NCBI GenBank assembly: GCA_037176885.1
Contig: JAWWNJ010000176.1
Coordinates: 1-64,000 of the forward strand
Source of the DNA: Favolaschia claudopus
Lineage: Eukaryota; Basidiomycota; Agaricomycetes; Agaricales; Mycenaceae
Reading direction: 5' to 3'
DNA: 64,000 nucleotides
The notes under the pieces were generated by a model. That model was not told the DNA's origin and searched no databases. It saw nothing but the letters and a program-made list of their open reading frames with translations. Numbering within the stretch: the stretch's first letter is position 1; every line of letters starts with the position of its first letter. A program made the position numbers and the translations under genes. Shown here piece by piece: positions 20,355 through 30,027 of the stretch.

Positions 20355-20834
20355 AATTCTCCCACCGGCGTATCGGCCCCTTCAAGGTTCTGAAGGTCGT
20401 CGGTAATGGTGCCTTCAAACTGGAGCTGCCGCCCCGGTACTCTGCCCTCCACCCTGTCTTCCCTGTCGTGAAACTTCAGCTTGTGGAAGCCGATCCATTC
20501 CCCACTCGCCCCAGACACGAAGAGCCGCCACCAGTCCTTGACGTTCCTGGCGACAAGCAATGGGAGGTCGAGGAGATATTGGATGCCAAGATCCGCTATG
20601 GGAGTCTATGGTACTTTGTTCGCTGGAAGGGTTATGACCCGTCCCATGATCAATGGGTGAAGCACTCTAATGTCTTTGCCCCGGACGCTGTCGCTGCTTT
20701 CTACCGCAAATACCCTTCCAAACCTCGCTCCATTGCTGTTGCTGCCTTCGATTCCCTTCCCTTCCGTGACCGCTCGTCAACTCCAGCTCAGGTGCGATCT
20801 ATGCGTCGAGGCGCCGCATTCCAAGGGGGGATGA
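18743..20834 (+). mobile_element. 5'-truncated Ty3/gypsy internal region
   Basis: The sequence matches 24312-26403 of the neighbouring full-length copy base for base except for scattered substitutions, and has the same length (2092 bp). It starts abruptly inside the RT-RNase H linker ([17 protein letters not shown]). It is followed by an LTR shared with the full copy, so it is the left member of a tandem pair whose 5' half has been lost. Confidence 0.9.
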
Positions 20835-20878
20835 TGTCAGGGGAACTCCCTCTTTTGGCACTACACAGCCACCTATGA
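20351..20878 (+). pseudogene. Chromodomain tail of the truncated gypsy pol (shifted frame)
   Basis: The frame is -1 relative to the integrase ORF. It begins with the GPF/Y-like module ([22 protein letters not shown]) and contains a chromodomain ([14 protein letters not shown] then [17 protein letters not shown]). Chromodomains steer integration of chromoviruses to modified histones. The frame has no ATG and ends just inside the LTR. The lesion separating it from pol is identical in the full copy. Confidence 0.75.
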
Positions 20879-21167
20879 CGCAGGCCTCCTGCAGATTTCC
20901 CACTTACCCGTCAAATCCCCAAAGCCCTATGTCATCGTGGAGTAAGGCATGTGACTTGGCCCGGGATCATTGCCGATTGCTCCGAGCTTGTGGGAACTAG
21001 TTACTATATGTTTACTGCACCTAGCGTGGGAATCCTCAGCCTTTCTTCTCTTTGGATTCTCCCTCGCTAGGTGCGGTGTGATGTATTCTTAGTAGCTTCT
21101 TAATTAACTTTGGATTCTCCCTCGCTAGACCCTCGAGACATCTCGGGTCCTAAAGGTTGCCCTTACA
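20835..21167 (+). repeat. Shared LTR of the gypsy tandem
   Basis: 333 bp with TG...CA ends (TGTCAGGGGAACTCCC to GGTTGCCCTTACA). It matches the 3' LTR at 26404-26735 with one single-base indel noticed, near 20973 (TTGCCGATTG here, TTGCGATTG there). Two short direct repeats, GGATTCTCCCTCGCTAG, lie inside. It serves as 3' LTR of the truncated copy and 5' LTR of the full copy. Confidence 0.9.
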
Positions 21168-21310
21168 GCAGAAGAAAGGCTCCAAGGGATTAACTGGTCA
21201 AGTTTGCGCGCTTTGGCGATTTTTCAGACGCTTCGTCGGACTCCTCCTCTGCTGTCTCGGAAGCGCAAACCGCGAATCTTGCGCCCTCCTCCCCCTCTCT
21301 GGAACCCACC

Positions 21311-22438
21311 ATGACCGACTCTGCCGCCGCTGCTGCAGCCGCCGCCGAGCGGATGGATAGGCTCGAGAGGACTGTTGACCGTCTGGTAGAGCTTTTTCAA
21401 ACTGCTGCCAATCCTTCCACTACTACTGCTCCGACCCCTGCCGCTCCTCCAGAGCCTCCGGCCGAGAGTCCAGGACTCTTTGCCAACCTCACCCCGGCAG
21501 CAAAAACGGTCCTTCGACCGAACCCCCCTTTCGTCTTTGACGGCGACCGCTCGGCTGGCCGGGCCTTCCTTCACTCAGCTCGGACTTACATCCGACTGGT
21601 TCCGGAGGCGTTTGTCGAAGGTGGCGAGATGTCTGAGGAAAAGGCAGTGCGTTTCACCATGGCCTTTATGTCCAAAGACTCTGCGCAAAAATGGGCTGAG
21701 CGCATGTCCATCAAAACCCCTTTCCCCTTCCTCACCTGGGACGCTTTCACCAAGGAGTTCTGCTCACGCTTTGTCGAGGAGAACGAGCAGGACCACGCCC
21801 TACACAAACTCGAGTCTAGGGCATACTATATGGGCTCCCGGGATGTCTTCAAGTACACTGATGACTTTGAAGACCTCTTCGACCTTGCTGGGTTTGCTGA
21901 CGCGTTGGTCAAGGTCACCAAGTTCCGCTCTGGCCTTGACCCTGCCATCAATGCGGCCATCACCTCGTCCAGCGACCCCCCAGACCTCCGCGACTATATG
22001 GCTTGGCGGACCCGAGCGTACCGCCAGTACGAATCGCACGTGCGGGCTCGTGCTGCTGGGCTTCTCCCGAAAGCCCCCTCAGCTCCGCCAGCCGCTCGCT
22101 CACGTCCGGCAGGTGTCTTCCCTGTTGTCCCTGCGCCTCCTCCTCGGGCCATGCCAGCTCCTGCTCCTCCGCAGGTAGTCCCCATGGACGTTGATCGCAC
22201 GCGCTCCGAGAGAGGACCTCCCCATGGCTGCTACCGATGCGGCGGTCCACACCTGGCCCGGGATTGCCCCACCCCGGCTGACGTCCGAGCCGCTGATGTC
22301 CTTGACGAGGTCATACGTCAGCTTGGGTCCGAGCTCCTCTCCGAACTGGTGGCTCGGGTTGCCACCACCGACTCGCTCCCTGAGCCGGAGTCTGTAGTCG
22401 CCGAGGAAGAGCAGGGTTTTCTCCCGCGCGACGAGTGA
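21311..22438 (+). CDS. Gypsy Gag
   Basis: 375 residues from ATG (CCCACCATGACC). An alanine run and a coiled-coil-like segment ([18 protein letters not shown]) are followed by the retrotransposon capsid domain ([17 protein letters not shown] to [14 protein letters not shown]), a Pro/Ala linker and one CCHC zinc knuckle, [13 protein letters not shown], at about residues 310-322. Gag forms the particle and packages RNA. The reading frame is intact. Its last 55 nt overlap the pol frame and hold a -1 frameshift signal. Confidence 0.9.
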   Translation: MTDSAAAAAAAAERMDRLERTVDRLVELFQTAANPSTTTAPTPAAPPEPPAESPGLFANLTPAAKTVLRPNPPFVFDGDRSAGRAFLHSARTYIRLVPEAFVEGGEMSEEKAVRFTMAFMSKDSAQKWAERMSIKTPFPFLTWDAFTKEFCSRFVEENEQDHALHKLESRAYYMGSRDVFKYTDDFEDLFDLAGFADALVKVTKFRSGLDPAINAAITSSSDPPDLRDYMAWRTRAYRQYESHVRARAAGLLPKAPSAPPAARSRPAGVFPVVPAPPPRAMPAPAPPQVVPMDVDRTRSERGPPHGCYRCGGPHLARDCPTPADVRAADVLDEVIRQLGSELLSELVARVATTDSLPEPESVVAEEEQGFLPRDE

Positions 22439-22458
22439 GCGGTACGCCCTCGATCGCG
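22414..22458 (+). promoter_or_regulatory. Programmed -1 ribosomal frameshift signal (gag-pol)
   Basis: In the gag frame the bases read CAG GGT TTT CTC, giving the slippery heptamer G GGT TTT (22414-22420) of the form X XXY YYZ. A 6-nt spacer precedes a GC-rich stem: 22427-22435 (CGCGACGAG) pairs with 22449-22458 (CTCGATCGCG) with one bulged A, and the loop contains a further 3-bp stem. The pol frame is exactly -1 and is open from 22384, so a shift here fuses Gag to Pol just before the gag stop at 22436. Confidence 0.75.
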
Positions 22459-25400
22459 TCCCCTAATCGTTTCGCATGTTTGTATGATGAGTCTGCCAAT
22501 GTCACATCTGTTGAACCTGCCGAAATGAAAGACGTACCCCCTGCTCCCCTCCGTTCCCCACGCATCCGGCGAAAGCCTTGGGAACGTAGACTTCCTCAGC
22601 GCTATACTGTTGCTGCTGCACCCGGTGCCAACTCCTTGCATCTCCCCCTTGAGATTCAGGCAGTCCAGGACGCCACCAAGCTTTCCCTCGAAGGTCTCGT
22701 TGACTGTGGTGCCACCTCAGACTTCATTGACTCTAAGTTCGCAGCTAAGTCTGGCCTCCCCCTCCGCCACCTTGCACAGCCCATTCCAGTTTTCAATGTG
22801 GATGGCTCGCCAAATGAGGCTGGTGCGATCCGCGAGGTGGCTGACGTTGTGCTGCAGTATCGTGGTCCCTCTGAGCGCATGCAGCTCGCTGTTACCCGTC
22901 TTGGGAAGCAGAAGCTCATTCTCGGCTACTCCTGGCTCCGGAAGCATAACCCGGAGATCGACTGGGACACCCGAGAGGTCAAGATGAGCAGATGCCCCAG
23001 CGAGTGCTCTACGTGCCGCACCGAGGTTCACCTGGAGGCTCGCGCTGCACGCCGAGAGTCCCGCCTGGCCGCTGAGATCCTCCGGCAGCTCCGACTTGGT
23101 CCCCTTCCATCCATCTGCGCCATAGACTTAGGCGAAGATGAATACGATGACCTGCCAGAGCTGTTTCCGGACTACGAGGATGATGACGAGGATGATGTGG
23201 ATGAAGTGGATGATGCGGATGAAGTGGATGACCCCCTTGAGCCGGGAGACCGGGTGTTCTACACCCAGTTCCTGCCTTCTGAGGATATCCGTGCCGGAAG
23301 CACCGTCTCCCAGCGCCTGGCTGAGGCATACGCCACAAACTCAGCCCCGGCGCGCTCGGACGTTTCCGAATGGGCCCGAGAGTTTGACGATGTTTTCAAC
23401 AAGGAGTCCTTTGACTCACTGCCTGAACGCCGATCCTGGGACCATGCCATTGAGCTCGTGCCGGACTCTAGACCCACGAACTGCAAGGTCTACCCAATCT
23501 CGCCTCTCGAACAGAAGGAACTTGATGCCTTCATCGAGGAGGGACTTGGCACTGGCCGGATTCGACCGTCAAAATCACCTATGGCCTCACCCGTCTTCTT
23601 CGTCAAGAAGAAGGACGGCGGACTTCGGTTCGTACAGGACTATCGAGCTTTAAACGCTATGACCGTGAAGAATCGTTACCCGCTCCCCTTAATCAACGAC
23701 CTCATCAACCGACTCAAGGGAGCCCGGTACTTCACAAAGCTCGATGTCCGATGGGGCTTTAACAACGTTCGAATCCGTGAAGGCGACGAGTGGAAGGCAG
23801 CGTTCCGGACCAACCGGGGACTGTTTGAGCCGCTGGTCATGTACTTTGGTCTGACCAACTCCCCTGCAACCTTCCAGACCATGATGAACGACATCTTCCA
23901 GGATCTTATCCTCTCTGGCGACGTCATGGTCTACCTCGACGATATCCTCATTGCCCACTCAGACATCCGTCGGCATCGAGAGATCGTCCGAGAGGTCCTG
24001 CGGAGGCTTCGCGCAAACAAGCTTTACCTTCGAGCCGAGAAGTGTGAGTTTGAACGGACCTCCATTGAGTACCTCGGCGTGATTATCTCCCACAACCACG
24101 TCGAGATGGACCCTGTAAAGGTTGCAGGAGTGGCAGCTTGGCCAGCGCCTGAGAATAAGAAGGATGTGCAGCAGTTCCTTGGCTTCACAAACTTCTACCG
24201 CCGGTTCATTGCGGGCTTCTCAGACGTTGCTCAAGCCCTCTTCAGACTCACCAAGAAGGGCATTGCCTGGACCTGGGGGCCCGAAGAGCAAGCTGCCTTT
24301 GATGAGCTCAAGCGGCGGGTGACTCGGGACCCCGTTCTGGTTCTTCCGAACCCAGAGCGCCCATACCGGCTCGAGGCTGACAGCTCTGACTATGCCACCG
24401 GTGCCGTCCTCTCCCAGCAGGGTGACGATGGCAAGTGGCATCCGGTTGCGTTCTACTCTAAGAGCCTGAACGAGGTGCAGCGGAATTACGAGATTCACGA
24501 CAAGGAGATGCTTGCGATTGTGCGAGCCCTTGAGGAGTGGCGCCACTTCCTGGAGGGCGCGCAGCACCCGGTTGAGATCTGGACGGACCACAAAAACCTG
24601 GAATATTTCTGGAAGGCCCAGAAGCTCAACCGTCGCCAAGCTCGGTGGTCTCTCTACCTCTCCCGTTTCGACTTCTCGCTGCACCACCAACCGGGTCGCC
24701 TCATGGGTCGCCCCGACGCGCTTTCTCGGAGACCGGACCATGGAGTGCAGGACGATAACCAGGACGTTACCCTTCTTCGACCCGAGCTGTTCCATGTTCG
24801 GGCCACCGAAGCCCTGGTTATTGCCGGCCCTGAGGCTCCCCTCCTGCGCGACATTCGTGATGCGCTTGCCGGAGAACCCGACCTTGAAGAGCCGATCGCC
24901 CTGACTGCGAAGGAACTCCTCAAGGCCCGAGGTGTGCGGTCTGCCCGGTCTTCGGAATGGCGTATTGAAGGTGGACTCCTTTACTTCCGGGGGAAGATTG
25001 TCGTCCCCCGAGACAAGGACCTCCGCCGACGCATCCTGGAGCAGCACCATGACACGCGTGTTGCAGGCCATGCCGGTCGTTTCAAGACCCTGGAGCTCGT
25101 GTCTCGGAACTACTGGTGGCCCCAGCTGTCGCGCCATGTCGGTCGGTATGTCGCGACTTGTGACTTGTGCTGCCGCACCAAGGCACTTCGTCAACTGCCG
25201 ATTGGTGAGCTCCACCCCACAGAGATCCCAGAAGAGCGCTGGCACACCGTGTCGGTCGACTTTATCGTCGAGCTTCCCGAGGCCCATGGATACGATGCAG
25301 TCATGGTCGTTGTCTGTGCCCTTGGGAAGAGAGCGCACTTCATGGAGTGTCAGACCACCATCGACGCGGTTGGTGCTGCTCGGCTGTACTACCGGAACGT

Positions 25401-25923
25401 CTGGCGCCACCATGGCCTGCCAGAGAAGTACATCTCGGATCGTGGCACCCAGTTCATCGCAGAGTTCACGCGCGAGCTTTGGCGCCTCGTTGGGGTCACC
25501 CCAGCCACTTCTACGGCCTACCACCCGCAGACCGATGGCCAAACGGAGCGTGTTAACCAGGAACTCGAGCAGTACGTCCGGCTCTTCACCAATTACAAGC
25601 AGGACGACTGGGATGAGCTGCTACCTGCAGCGGAGTTTGCGTACAACAACCACATGCACTCCTCCACGCAGCAGGTACCGTTCATGACGGACACTGGTCG
25701 GCTTCCACGGATGGGCTTTGAGCCCCACGCTGTACGCTCTAGGTTGGAGGCTGTGAACGAGTTCCACGATCGGATTGCATCAGGGGTTTCCGAGGCGAAG
25801 GCAGCACTTGTCAAGGCCAAAGCAGAGTACAAGCAGTACTATGACCGCCGGCGGACACCAGCTCCAGACATCAAGGTTGGTGGGTTGATGCTTCAGATAT
25901 CCGCACCACCCGCCCTTCGGTGA
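22435..25923 (+). CDS. Gypsy Pol: protease, RT, RNase H, integrase
   Basis: 1162 codons counted from a GTG that overlaps the gag stop; no ATG is suitable, and expression by -1 frameshifting is likely. Domains in order: aspartic protease with [10 protein letters not shown] at about residue 90 (Cys in place of the usual Ser/Thr after Asp), an acidic low-complexity stretch around 240-270 ([12 protein letters not shown]), RT with [21 protein letters not shown] and [11 protein letters not shown] at about 500, RNase H at 640-770, the H2C2 finger ([21 protein letters not shown]) at about 870-910, and the integrase core with Asp, Asp, Glu ([24 protein letters not shown]) at 930-1050. The ORF ends prematurely at TGA after KVGGLMLQ; the continuation of the integrase C-terminus is in the -1 frame. 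Confidence 0.9.
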   Translation: MSGTPSIASPNRFACLYDESANVTSVEPAEMKDVPPAPLRSPRIRRKPWERRLPQRYTVAAAPGANSLHLPLEIQAVQDATKLSLEGLVDCGATSDFIDSKFAAKSGLPLRHLAQPIPVFNVDGSPNEAGAIREVADVVLQYRGPSERMQLAVTRLGKQKLILGYSWLRKHNPEIDWDTREVKMSRCPSECSTCRTEVHLEARAARRESRLAAEILRQLRLGPLPSICAIDLGEDEYDDLPELFPDYEDDDEDDVDEVDDADEVDDPLEPGDRVFYTQFLPSEDIRAGSTVSQRLAEAYATNSAPARSDVSEWAREFDDVFNKESFDSLPERRSWDHAIELVPDSRPTNCKVYPISPLEQKELDAFIEEGLGTGRIRPSKSPMASPVFFVKKKDGGLRFVQDYRALNAMTVKNRYPLPLINDLINRLKGARYFTKLDVRWGFNNVRIREGDEWKAAFRTNRGLFEPLVMYFGLTNSPATFQTMMNDIFQDLILSGDVMVYLDDILIAHSDIRRHREIVREVLRRLRANKLYLRAEKCEFERTSIEYLGVIISHNHVEMDPVKVAGVAAWPAPENKKDVQQFLGFTNFYRRFIAGFSDVAQALFRLTKKGIAWTWGPEEQAAFDELKRRVTRDPVLVLPNPERPYRLEADSSDYATGAVLSQQGDDGKWHPVAFYSKSLNEVQRNYEIHDKEMLAIVRALEEWRHFLEGAQHPVEIWTDHKNLEYFWKAQKLNRRQARWSLYLSRFDFSLHHQPGRLMGRPDALSRRPDHGVQDDNQDVTLLRPELFHVRATEALVIAGPEAPLLRDIRDALAGEPDLEEPIALTAKELLKARGVRSARSSEWRIEGGLLYFRGKIVVPRDKDLRRRILEQHHDTRVAGHAGRFKTLELVSRNYWWPQLSRHVGRYVATCDLCCRTKALRQLPIGELHPTEIPEERWHTVSVDFIVELPEAHGYDAVMVVVCALGKRAHFMECQTTIDAVGAARLYYRNVWRHHGLPEKYISDRGTQFIAEFTRELWRLVGVTPATSTAYHPQTDGQTERVNQELEQYVRLFTNYKQDDWDELLPAAEFAYNNHMHSSTQQVPFMTDTGRLPRMGFEPHAVRSRLEAVNEFHDRIASGVSEAKAALVKAKAEYKQYYDRRRTPAPDIKVGGLMLQISAPPALR

Positions 25924-26447
25924 AATTCTCCCACCGGCGTATCGGCCCCTTCAAGGTTCTGAAGGTCGTCGGTAATGGTGCCTTCAAACTGGAGCTGCCG
26001 CCCCGGTACTCTGCCCTCCACCCTGTCTTCCCTGTCGTGAAACTTCAGCTTGTGGAAGCCGATCCATTCCCCACTCGCCCCAGACACGAAGAGCCGCCAC
26101 CAGTCCTTGACGTTCCTGGCGACAAGCAATGGGAGGTCGAGGAGATATTGGATGCCAAGATCCGCTATGGGAGTCTATGGTACTTTGTTCGCTGGAAGGG
26201 TTATGACCCGTCCCATGATCAATGGGTGAAGCACTCTAATGTCTTTGCCCCGGACGCTGTCGCTGCTTTCTACCGCAAATACCCTTCCAAACCTCGCTCC
26301 ATTGCTGTTGCTGCCTTCGATTCCCTTCCCTTCCGTGACCGCTCGTCAACTCCAGCTCAGGTGCGATCTATGCGTCGAGGCGCCGCATTCCAAGGGGGGA
26401 TGATGTCAGGGGAACTCCCTCTTTTGGCACTACACAGCCACCTATGA
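25920..26447 (+). CDS. Integrase C-terminus and chromodomain in shifted frame
   Basis: Reading the -1 frame from about 25875 gives [21 protein letters not shown], the natural continuation of KVG at the end of pol, then the GPF/Y module and the chromodomain ([20 protein letters not shown]). No slippery heptamer is present at the junction, so a one-base deletion is the simplest reading. The truncated neighbour has the same lesion. The stop lies in the 3' LTR. Confidence 0.75.
   Translation: MKFSHRRIGPFKVLKVVGNGAFKLELPPRYSALHPVFPVVKLQLVEADPFPTRPRHEEPPPVLDVPGDKQWEVEEILDAKIRYGSLWYFVRWKGYDPSHDQWVKHSNVFAPDAVAAFYRKYPSKPRSIAVAAFDSLPFRDRSSTPAQVRSMRRGAAFQGGMMSGELPLLALHSHL
26390..26403 (+). promoter_or_regulatory. 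Polypurine tract
   Basis: A purine run with six G (AAGGGGGGATGA) directly abuts the 3' LTR, as expected for the plus-strand primer of an LTR retrotransposon. Confidence 0.6.
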
Positions 26448-26735
26448 CGCAGGCCTCCTGCAGATTTCCCACTTACCCGTCAAATCCCCAAAGCCCTATG
26501 TCATCGTGGAGTAAGGCATGTGACTTGGCCCGGGATCATTGCGATTGCTCCGAGCTTGTGGGAACTAGTTACTATATGTTTACTGCACCTAGCGTGGGAA
26601 TCCTCAGCCTTTCTTCTCTTTGGATTCTCCCTCGCTAGGTGCGGTGTGATGTATTCTTAGTAGCTTCTTAATTAACTTTGGATTCTCCCTCGCTAGACCC
26701 TCGAGACATCTCGGGTCCTAAAGGTTGCCCTTACA
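26404..26735 (+). repeat. 3' LTR of the gypsy element
   Basis: 332 bp, TG...CA, nearly identical to 20835-21167. Flanked on the right by CCAAT. Confidence 0.9.
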
Positions 26736-27180
26736 CCAATTTCAGAGGTCTATTTCGCGAACCAGCCATGGAAGCGAGATTTTGGATAGCTGGGCCGACG
26801 CAGCTGCTCTAAACTAAGCGTTTCCCGCAATTTCCAGAAAAAATACACCTTTTTTGACTCCTCTAGGGCGCCATCAATGCCAAATAATAGAGTAAATCAG
26901 TCGAAAATCCGGAAATTTTACCTACGGACCTATATGGTAGTGACCGGGGCCTGCTTGAGCCCAGTTGTTTACACCGACAAGCTCACGGCAGTTGTGGAGA
27001 CTTGTGGAGCTGCACGGTGCCGCTGACGGAATCGTCAACAACTGTCAATTAAAATCGAAAAGGAAAGAAGATCATTGACTCTGACACCTGTCAGAGTGTT
27101 CGTCCGGGGATCATTTTTCTCCCCTGGCCGGCCAGCTGCTCATTTGTTGCATGGAAGTCATCATCCCCAGCCAAAATTAT
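26736..27180. other. Flank of the gypsy tandem, no gene seen
   Basis: Non-coding. A perfect 9-bp inverted repeat with a 2-nt loop (ACTCTGACA / TGTCAGAGT) lies at about 27078-27097. Confidence 0.4.
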
Positions 27181-27275
27181 CCCCTTCTGGGAATTGAACT
27201 CTGAGGATCACTCAGTGTCACAGTCAGTAGTTTTCCAGCTGAGCTAACTAACCGGTTAGTAAGCTCAGCTGGAAA
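27181..27275 (-). other. tRNA-like relic with palindromic 5' end
   Basis: On the minus strand an A box (TAGCTCAGCTGG) and a B box (GAGTTCAATTCCC) stand about 35 nt apart, as in a Pol III internal promoter. Acceptor and T stems pair poorly, so this is not a working tRNA gene. The A-box half is part of a spacer-less 22-bp palindrome (27232-27253 and 27254-27275, one mismatch) that puts an A box on each strand. Confidence 0.4.
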
Positions 27276-27562
27276 GTCAGGAAACTTTGTCTGTGATGGC
27301 AGCATCCTGCCGCCTGCGCCGCGAGACGTGACATAAACGATCGCCGGACGTTTCAAATAAAAATCCCTCGGTCCAGCCAAAAAGCCATATTCACTTTTGG
27401 TTACACCGAGTACTTTACGTGGCCTTCATCGGTCACTTTTGTTTTTTTTTCTTTTGCTAGACTTTTTCGCTCGCTGATAACTCGTTAGGGGACCACTATT
27501 CCAAGATTAGCCTATCATCAATATGAGGGGCCGAAAGACGCAGCTCGGGATTCAGGACATAC
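27276..27562. other. No gene seen
   Basis: Short intergenic stretch 3' of the orphan nuclease-like gene, with one T-run near 27445. Confidence 0.35.
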
Positions 27563-28140
27563 CTAGCTCACAACTGCTTCTCGTATAAATGAAATGATCC
27601 GTTTCATCTCTTGGAAGCCTTGAGGTGATAAGATGTCCACGTCCCATTGGTCCTGAAGATAATCTTCGGGCAACAGATATCTTCGGTCGATCTCAACAAG
27701 GGATGGCTCCAGGACTCTGCTGGCGGTATTGCCACGATAGACACGCATCTGAGTGCCAAAACGCTGAGGCCATACAGGAAGGGGAGGGGACACTCGTGAA
27801 TAAGGTCATCGTAGCGCAAACGCATTTGTTCATCCGCAGCTTTGCGCTTCGTTGGGAACAACCTATGCGCGTCGTCCTTGACCTCGATGAGGAAAACAGG
27901 TTTTTGCTTGTCGACACTGAACACGATGAGGTAGACGATGAAGTCCACTGTATCGCGACTGTTTTCGGTGGGTGGCGCCTGCGGGGTTACAACGAAGTCG
28001 AACCCGTCTCCAAAACAATAGGTAAGGAGCTTGTTGTACGGTCCATAGTAGCGATTCTCGAATGAACCATGAGCATTACGTGCGATTTGGAATATTGTGA
28101 GTAGGGGAGGGGGCCAAGCAGCGTCGCTTTGGAACGGCAT
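27563..28140 (-). pseudogene. Orphan basidiomycete family, PD-(D/E)xK nuclease-like motif, one frameshift
   Basis: ATG at 28140. The first frame runs through RNAHGSFENRYYGPYNKLL, DTVDFIVYLIVF and KPVFLIEVKDD, then DEQMRLRYDDLIHECPLPFLYGLS. It then switches at the run of four A (27758-27761, plus strand) to a frame giving FGTQMRVYRG and DQWDVDILSPQGFQEMKRI, ending at 27563. Inserting one T equivalent would join them, so it is a 1-nt deletion or sequencing error in a homopolymer. From memory this layout belongs to a widespread uncharacterised agaricomycete family. The Asp about 20 residues before the E-x-K (residues 86-88), with a following helix carrying Gln and Tyr, fits a PD-(D/E)xK nuclease fold; that is inference. 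Upstream is a 51-nt T tract on the plus strand (A tract in the gene's promoter). Confidence 0.6.
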
Positions 28141-28204
28141 TCTTGTGGGGTGTCGCTTGGGTGTCTTGGTTGCGGATAGTGGAAAACGTAGTTCACCACG
28201 TGAC

Positions 28205-28218
28205 TTTTTTTTTTTTTT

Positions 28219-28250
<32 letters not shown>

Positions 28251-28255
28251 TTTTT
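28205..28255. repeat. Poly(T) tract
   Basis: 50 T with one C at 28231. It lies 65 bp upstream of the minus-strand ORF at 28140, where it would be a poly(dA) promoter tract, or it may be a retroposed tail. Confidence 0.9.
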
Positions 28256-29339
28256 GGAGCGTTGGGTCGTTAACCTAAACAATTCTTAGTCTGCAGAAGC
28301 ATTCCAAGTTGTCCGCTTTGTTTACCGGTGGTTGGACCAGAAGATGCCGGTGAATGTGTCCGGGAGGAAATGCCATTACGCACGATTTCAACCAGTGTGG
28401 ACTCCAGCGGTAGGTGATCATCCTATTCCTACTTTCCTGGGCTGTATACCCACTAAAACCCCCCTTGTATATGTCCAGTTATCCGGCAATGAGTCCTCAT
28501 CCATGAGTAAACCACTGTGAAGATGGGGGTACCCGAATTTCATGTACCTCGGGAACCTGAAAATCATGTCCTCATCCACCGAAAATCAGTCGCTGATCCC
28601 CGAAAATCATGTCCAAGGGCCCCGAACAAAATCATATGCTTTTTCGACGTTTTCATGTGCCTTTTTCATGCACCGATTCCATGAATTTTGGCACTAAGTC
28701 CATTCTCCTCACAAAATCATGGTATTGTACAATAAGTTTAATGGAATCTCAAGTAAAATTCGGGGGAAAAGTCCAGGATTGGCCTGAGTTCTCGAGAGGG
28801 AGAGATGAGTAAGCAAGCCATTGATATATTGGGCGTGAACTCCGAAATGGAGCTCGCTGCACTCCGCCCGAAGACGAAGGAGCCGAGGCAGCCCCACGAA
28901 AAAAGAGGGTATGACGGCGACGGGGGACAAGACTAGAAGCGGGGAAGGAGACTCGAGGTCATGGAGGGGGAGGGGCTGGAGAAGAGAAGGTCTCAAAGAG
29001 ACGGAGTCACCGAGCCAAAGGCGCGAGGGCGAGACGAAAAGAATGAGGAGACACGTGACTAATGGGTGATCGCTTTAGCCAATCCCTTCGGTCTGTCCAG
29101 ACCACCTATGATATTAATTATCTATATACTGATACATATGGTAGCGACCCCATTGGCACACTACAAGCGCTGCAACTCATTTCCCACCTCTCAGATTGGA
29201 TTGCTGAGCTGATGGACAAGTCAGTGAACTGGCAGAGAACGAAGGAGATGTCTACGTACGACAGATCCAAACCCAGTTTCACTCATCGGCAACGATTCAG
29301 TGACAATAGGTTGAATAGAACGATACGACTGGGATGACC
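28256..29339. other. Non-coding, rich in CATGA words
   Basis: AAATCATG and TTCATG words recur between 28540 and 28730 and again (inverted sense) at 29850-30020, suggesting decayed repeat ends. No gene is seen. Confidence 0.35.
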
Positions 29340-30024
29340 TTACACTAATGGCGACGGCGGCGGCGAGTGCAGCGACAGCATACGCCGAAGGGTTGCGCTG
29401 AACTGAAGTAATCATGAGTAGAAGTTTGGGGCAAAAGGTGTAGTGGACGCACTTTGTATCGTACCCTGCTGATTTTCCTACACAGATCGCTTGGCGCGTC
29501 GATACGAACGGGGATGGCGACGGCGGGTGCGAGCAGGTCGTTGGTATTGCTGGCGCCGGTGCAAGAACGATCCCTTCGGGTGCGCTGTGTCGTCTTGAGT
29601 CTTTGGTCGCACTTTCAAGTTGGAAAAGGGAGGGAGATACGGATGAGCAACGATAGCGGCGACGGCGACGGCGACGGCGACGAGGAGAGGTGGTAGCGCG
29701 GACGGCAACGACGAGGGTGAGGGTGGTGGTGGTGGTGGGAGGAAGACAAGGGAGGTCTGTGGTCGTCCGCAGCATATGTGGAGCCCCTACGTCATAGCTC
29801 GGCATCCCGGCATTTGGACTTGTAATATTTTCCGGCGATTTTATGGGCAGTATGGCGCGGCGATTTTCATGACACATTCCATGATTTTTCAGGAAGGTGA
29901 GCAATGAGTGAAATTTGGGGAATGGGGCATGAAAGCTCTGGGATACCTGAATAGCAAAAATCATGGCTCTTTCCAATGAAAAAGGTGATTCATTATCAAG
30001 GTACATGAAAATCATGCGCCGATG
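29340..30024. repeat. Dispersed repeat R3, copy 1, with GCGACG microsatellite
   Basis: It carries a run of GGCGACGGCGACGG, a GGTGGTGGTGG tract, the block ATGTGGAGC...CTCGGCATC and an end GATGTTCTCACAGTG. The same order of blocks occurs at about 39960-40271. Long arginine/threonine-rich frames here come from the microsatellites. Confidence 0.6.
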
Positions 30025-30027
30025 TTC

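Larger units (their letters stand above)
20835..26735 (+). mobile_element. Full-length chromodomain Ty3/gypsy retrotransposon
   Basis: LTR-gag-pol-chromodomain-LTR, 5.9 kb, with near-identical LTRs, so young. A polypurine tract (CCAAGGGGGGATGA) precedes the 3' LTR. The region after the 5' LTR (GCAGAAGAAAGGCTCC) does not look like a familiar tRNA primer site. No target duplication can be tested because the left side is another gypsy copy. Confidence 0.9.

Noticed and set aside
29221..30015. 264-codon minus-strand ORF with an Arg run
   Set aside because: Its Arg and Thr runs are the GCGACG and GGT microsatellites of repeat R3; the other R3 copy does not preserve the frame.
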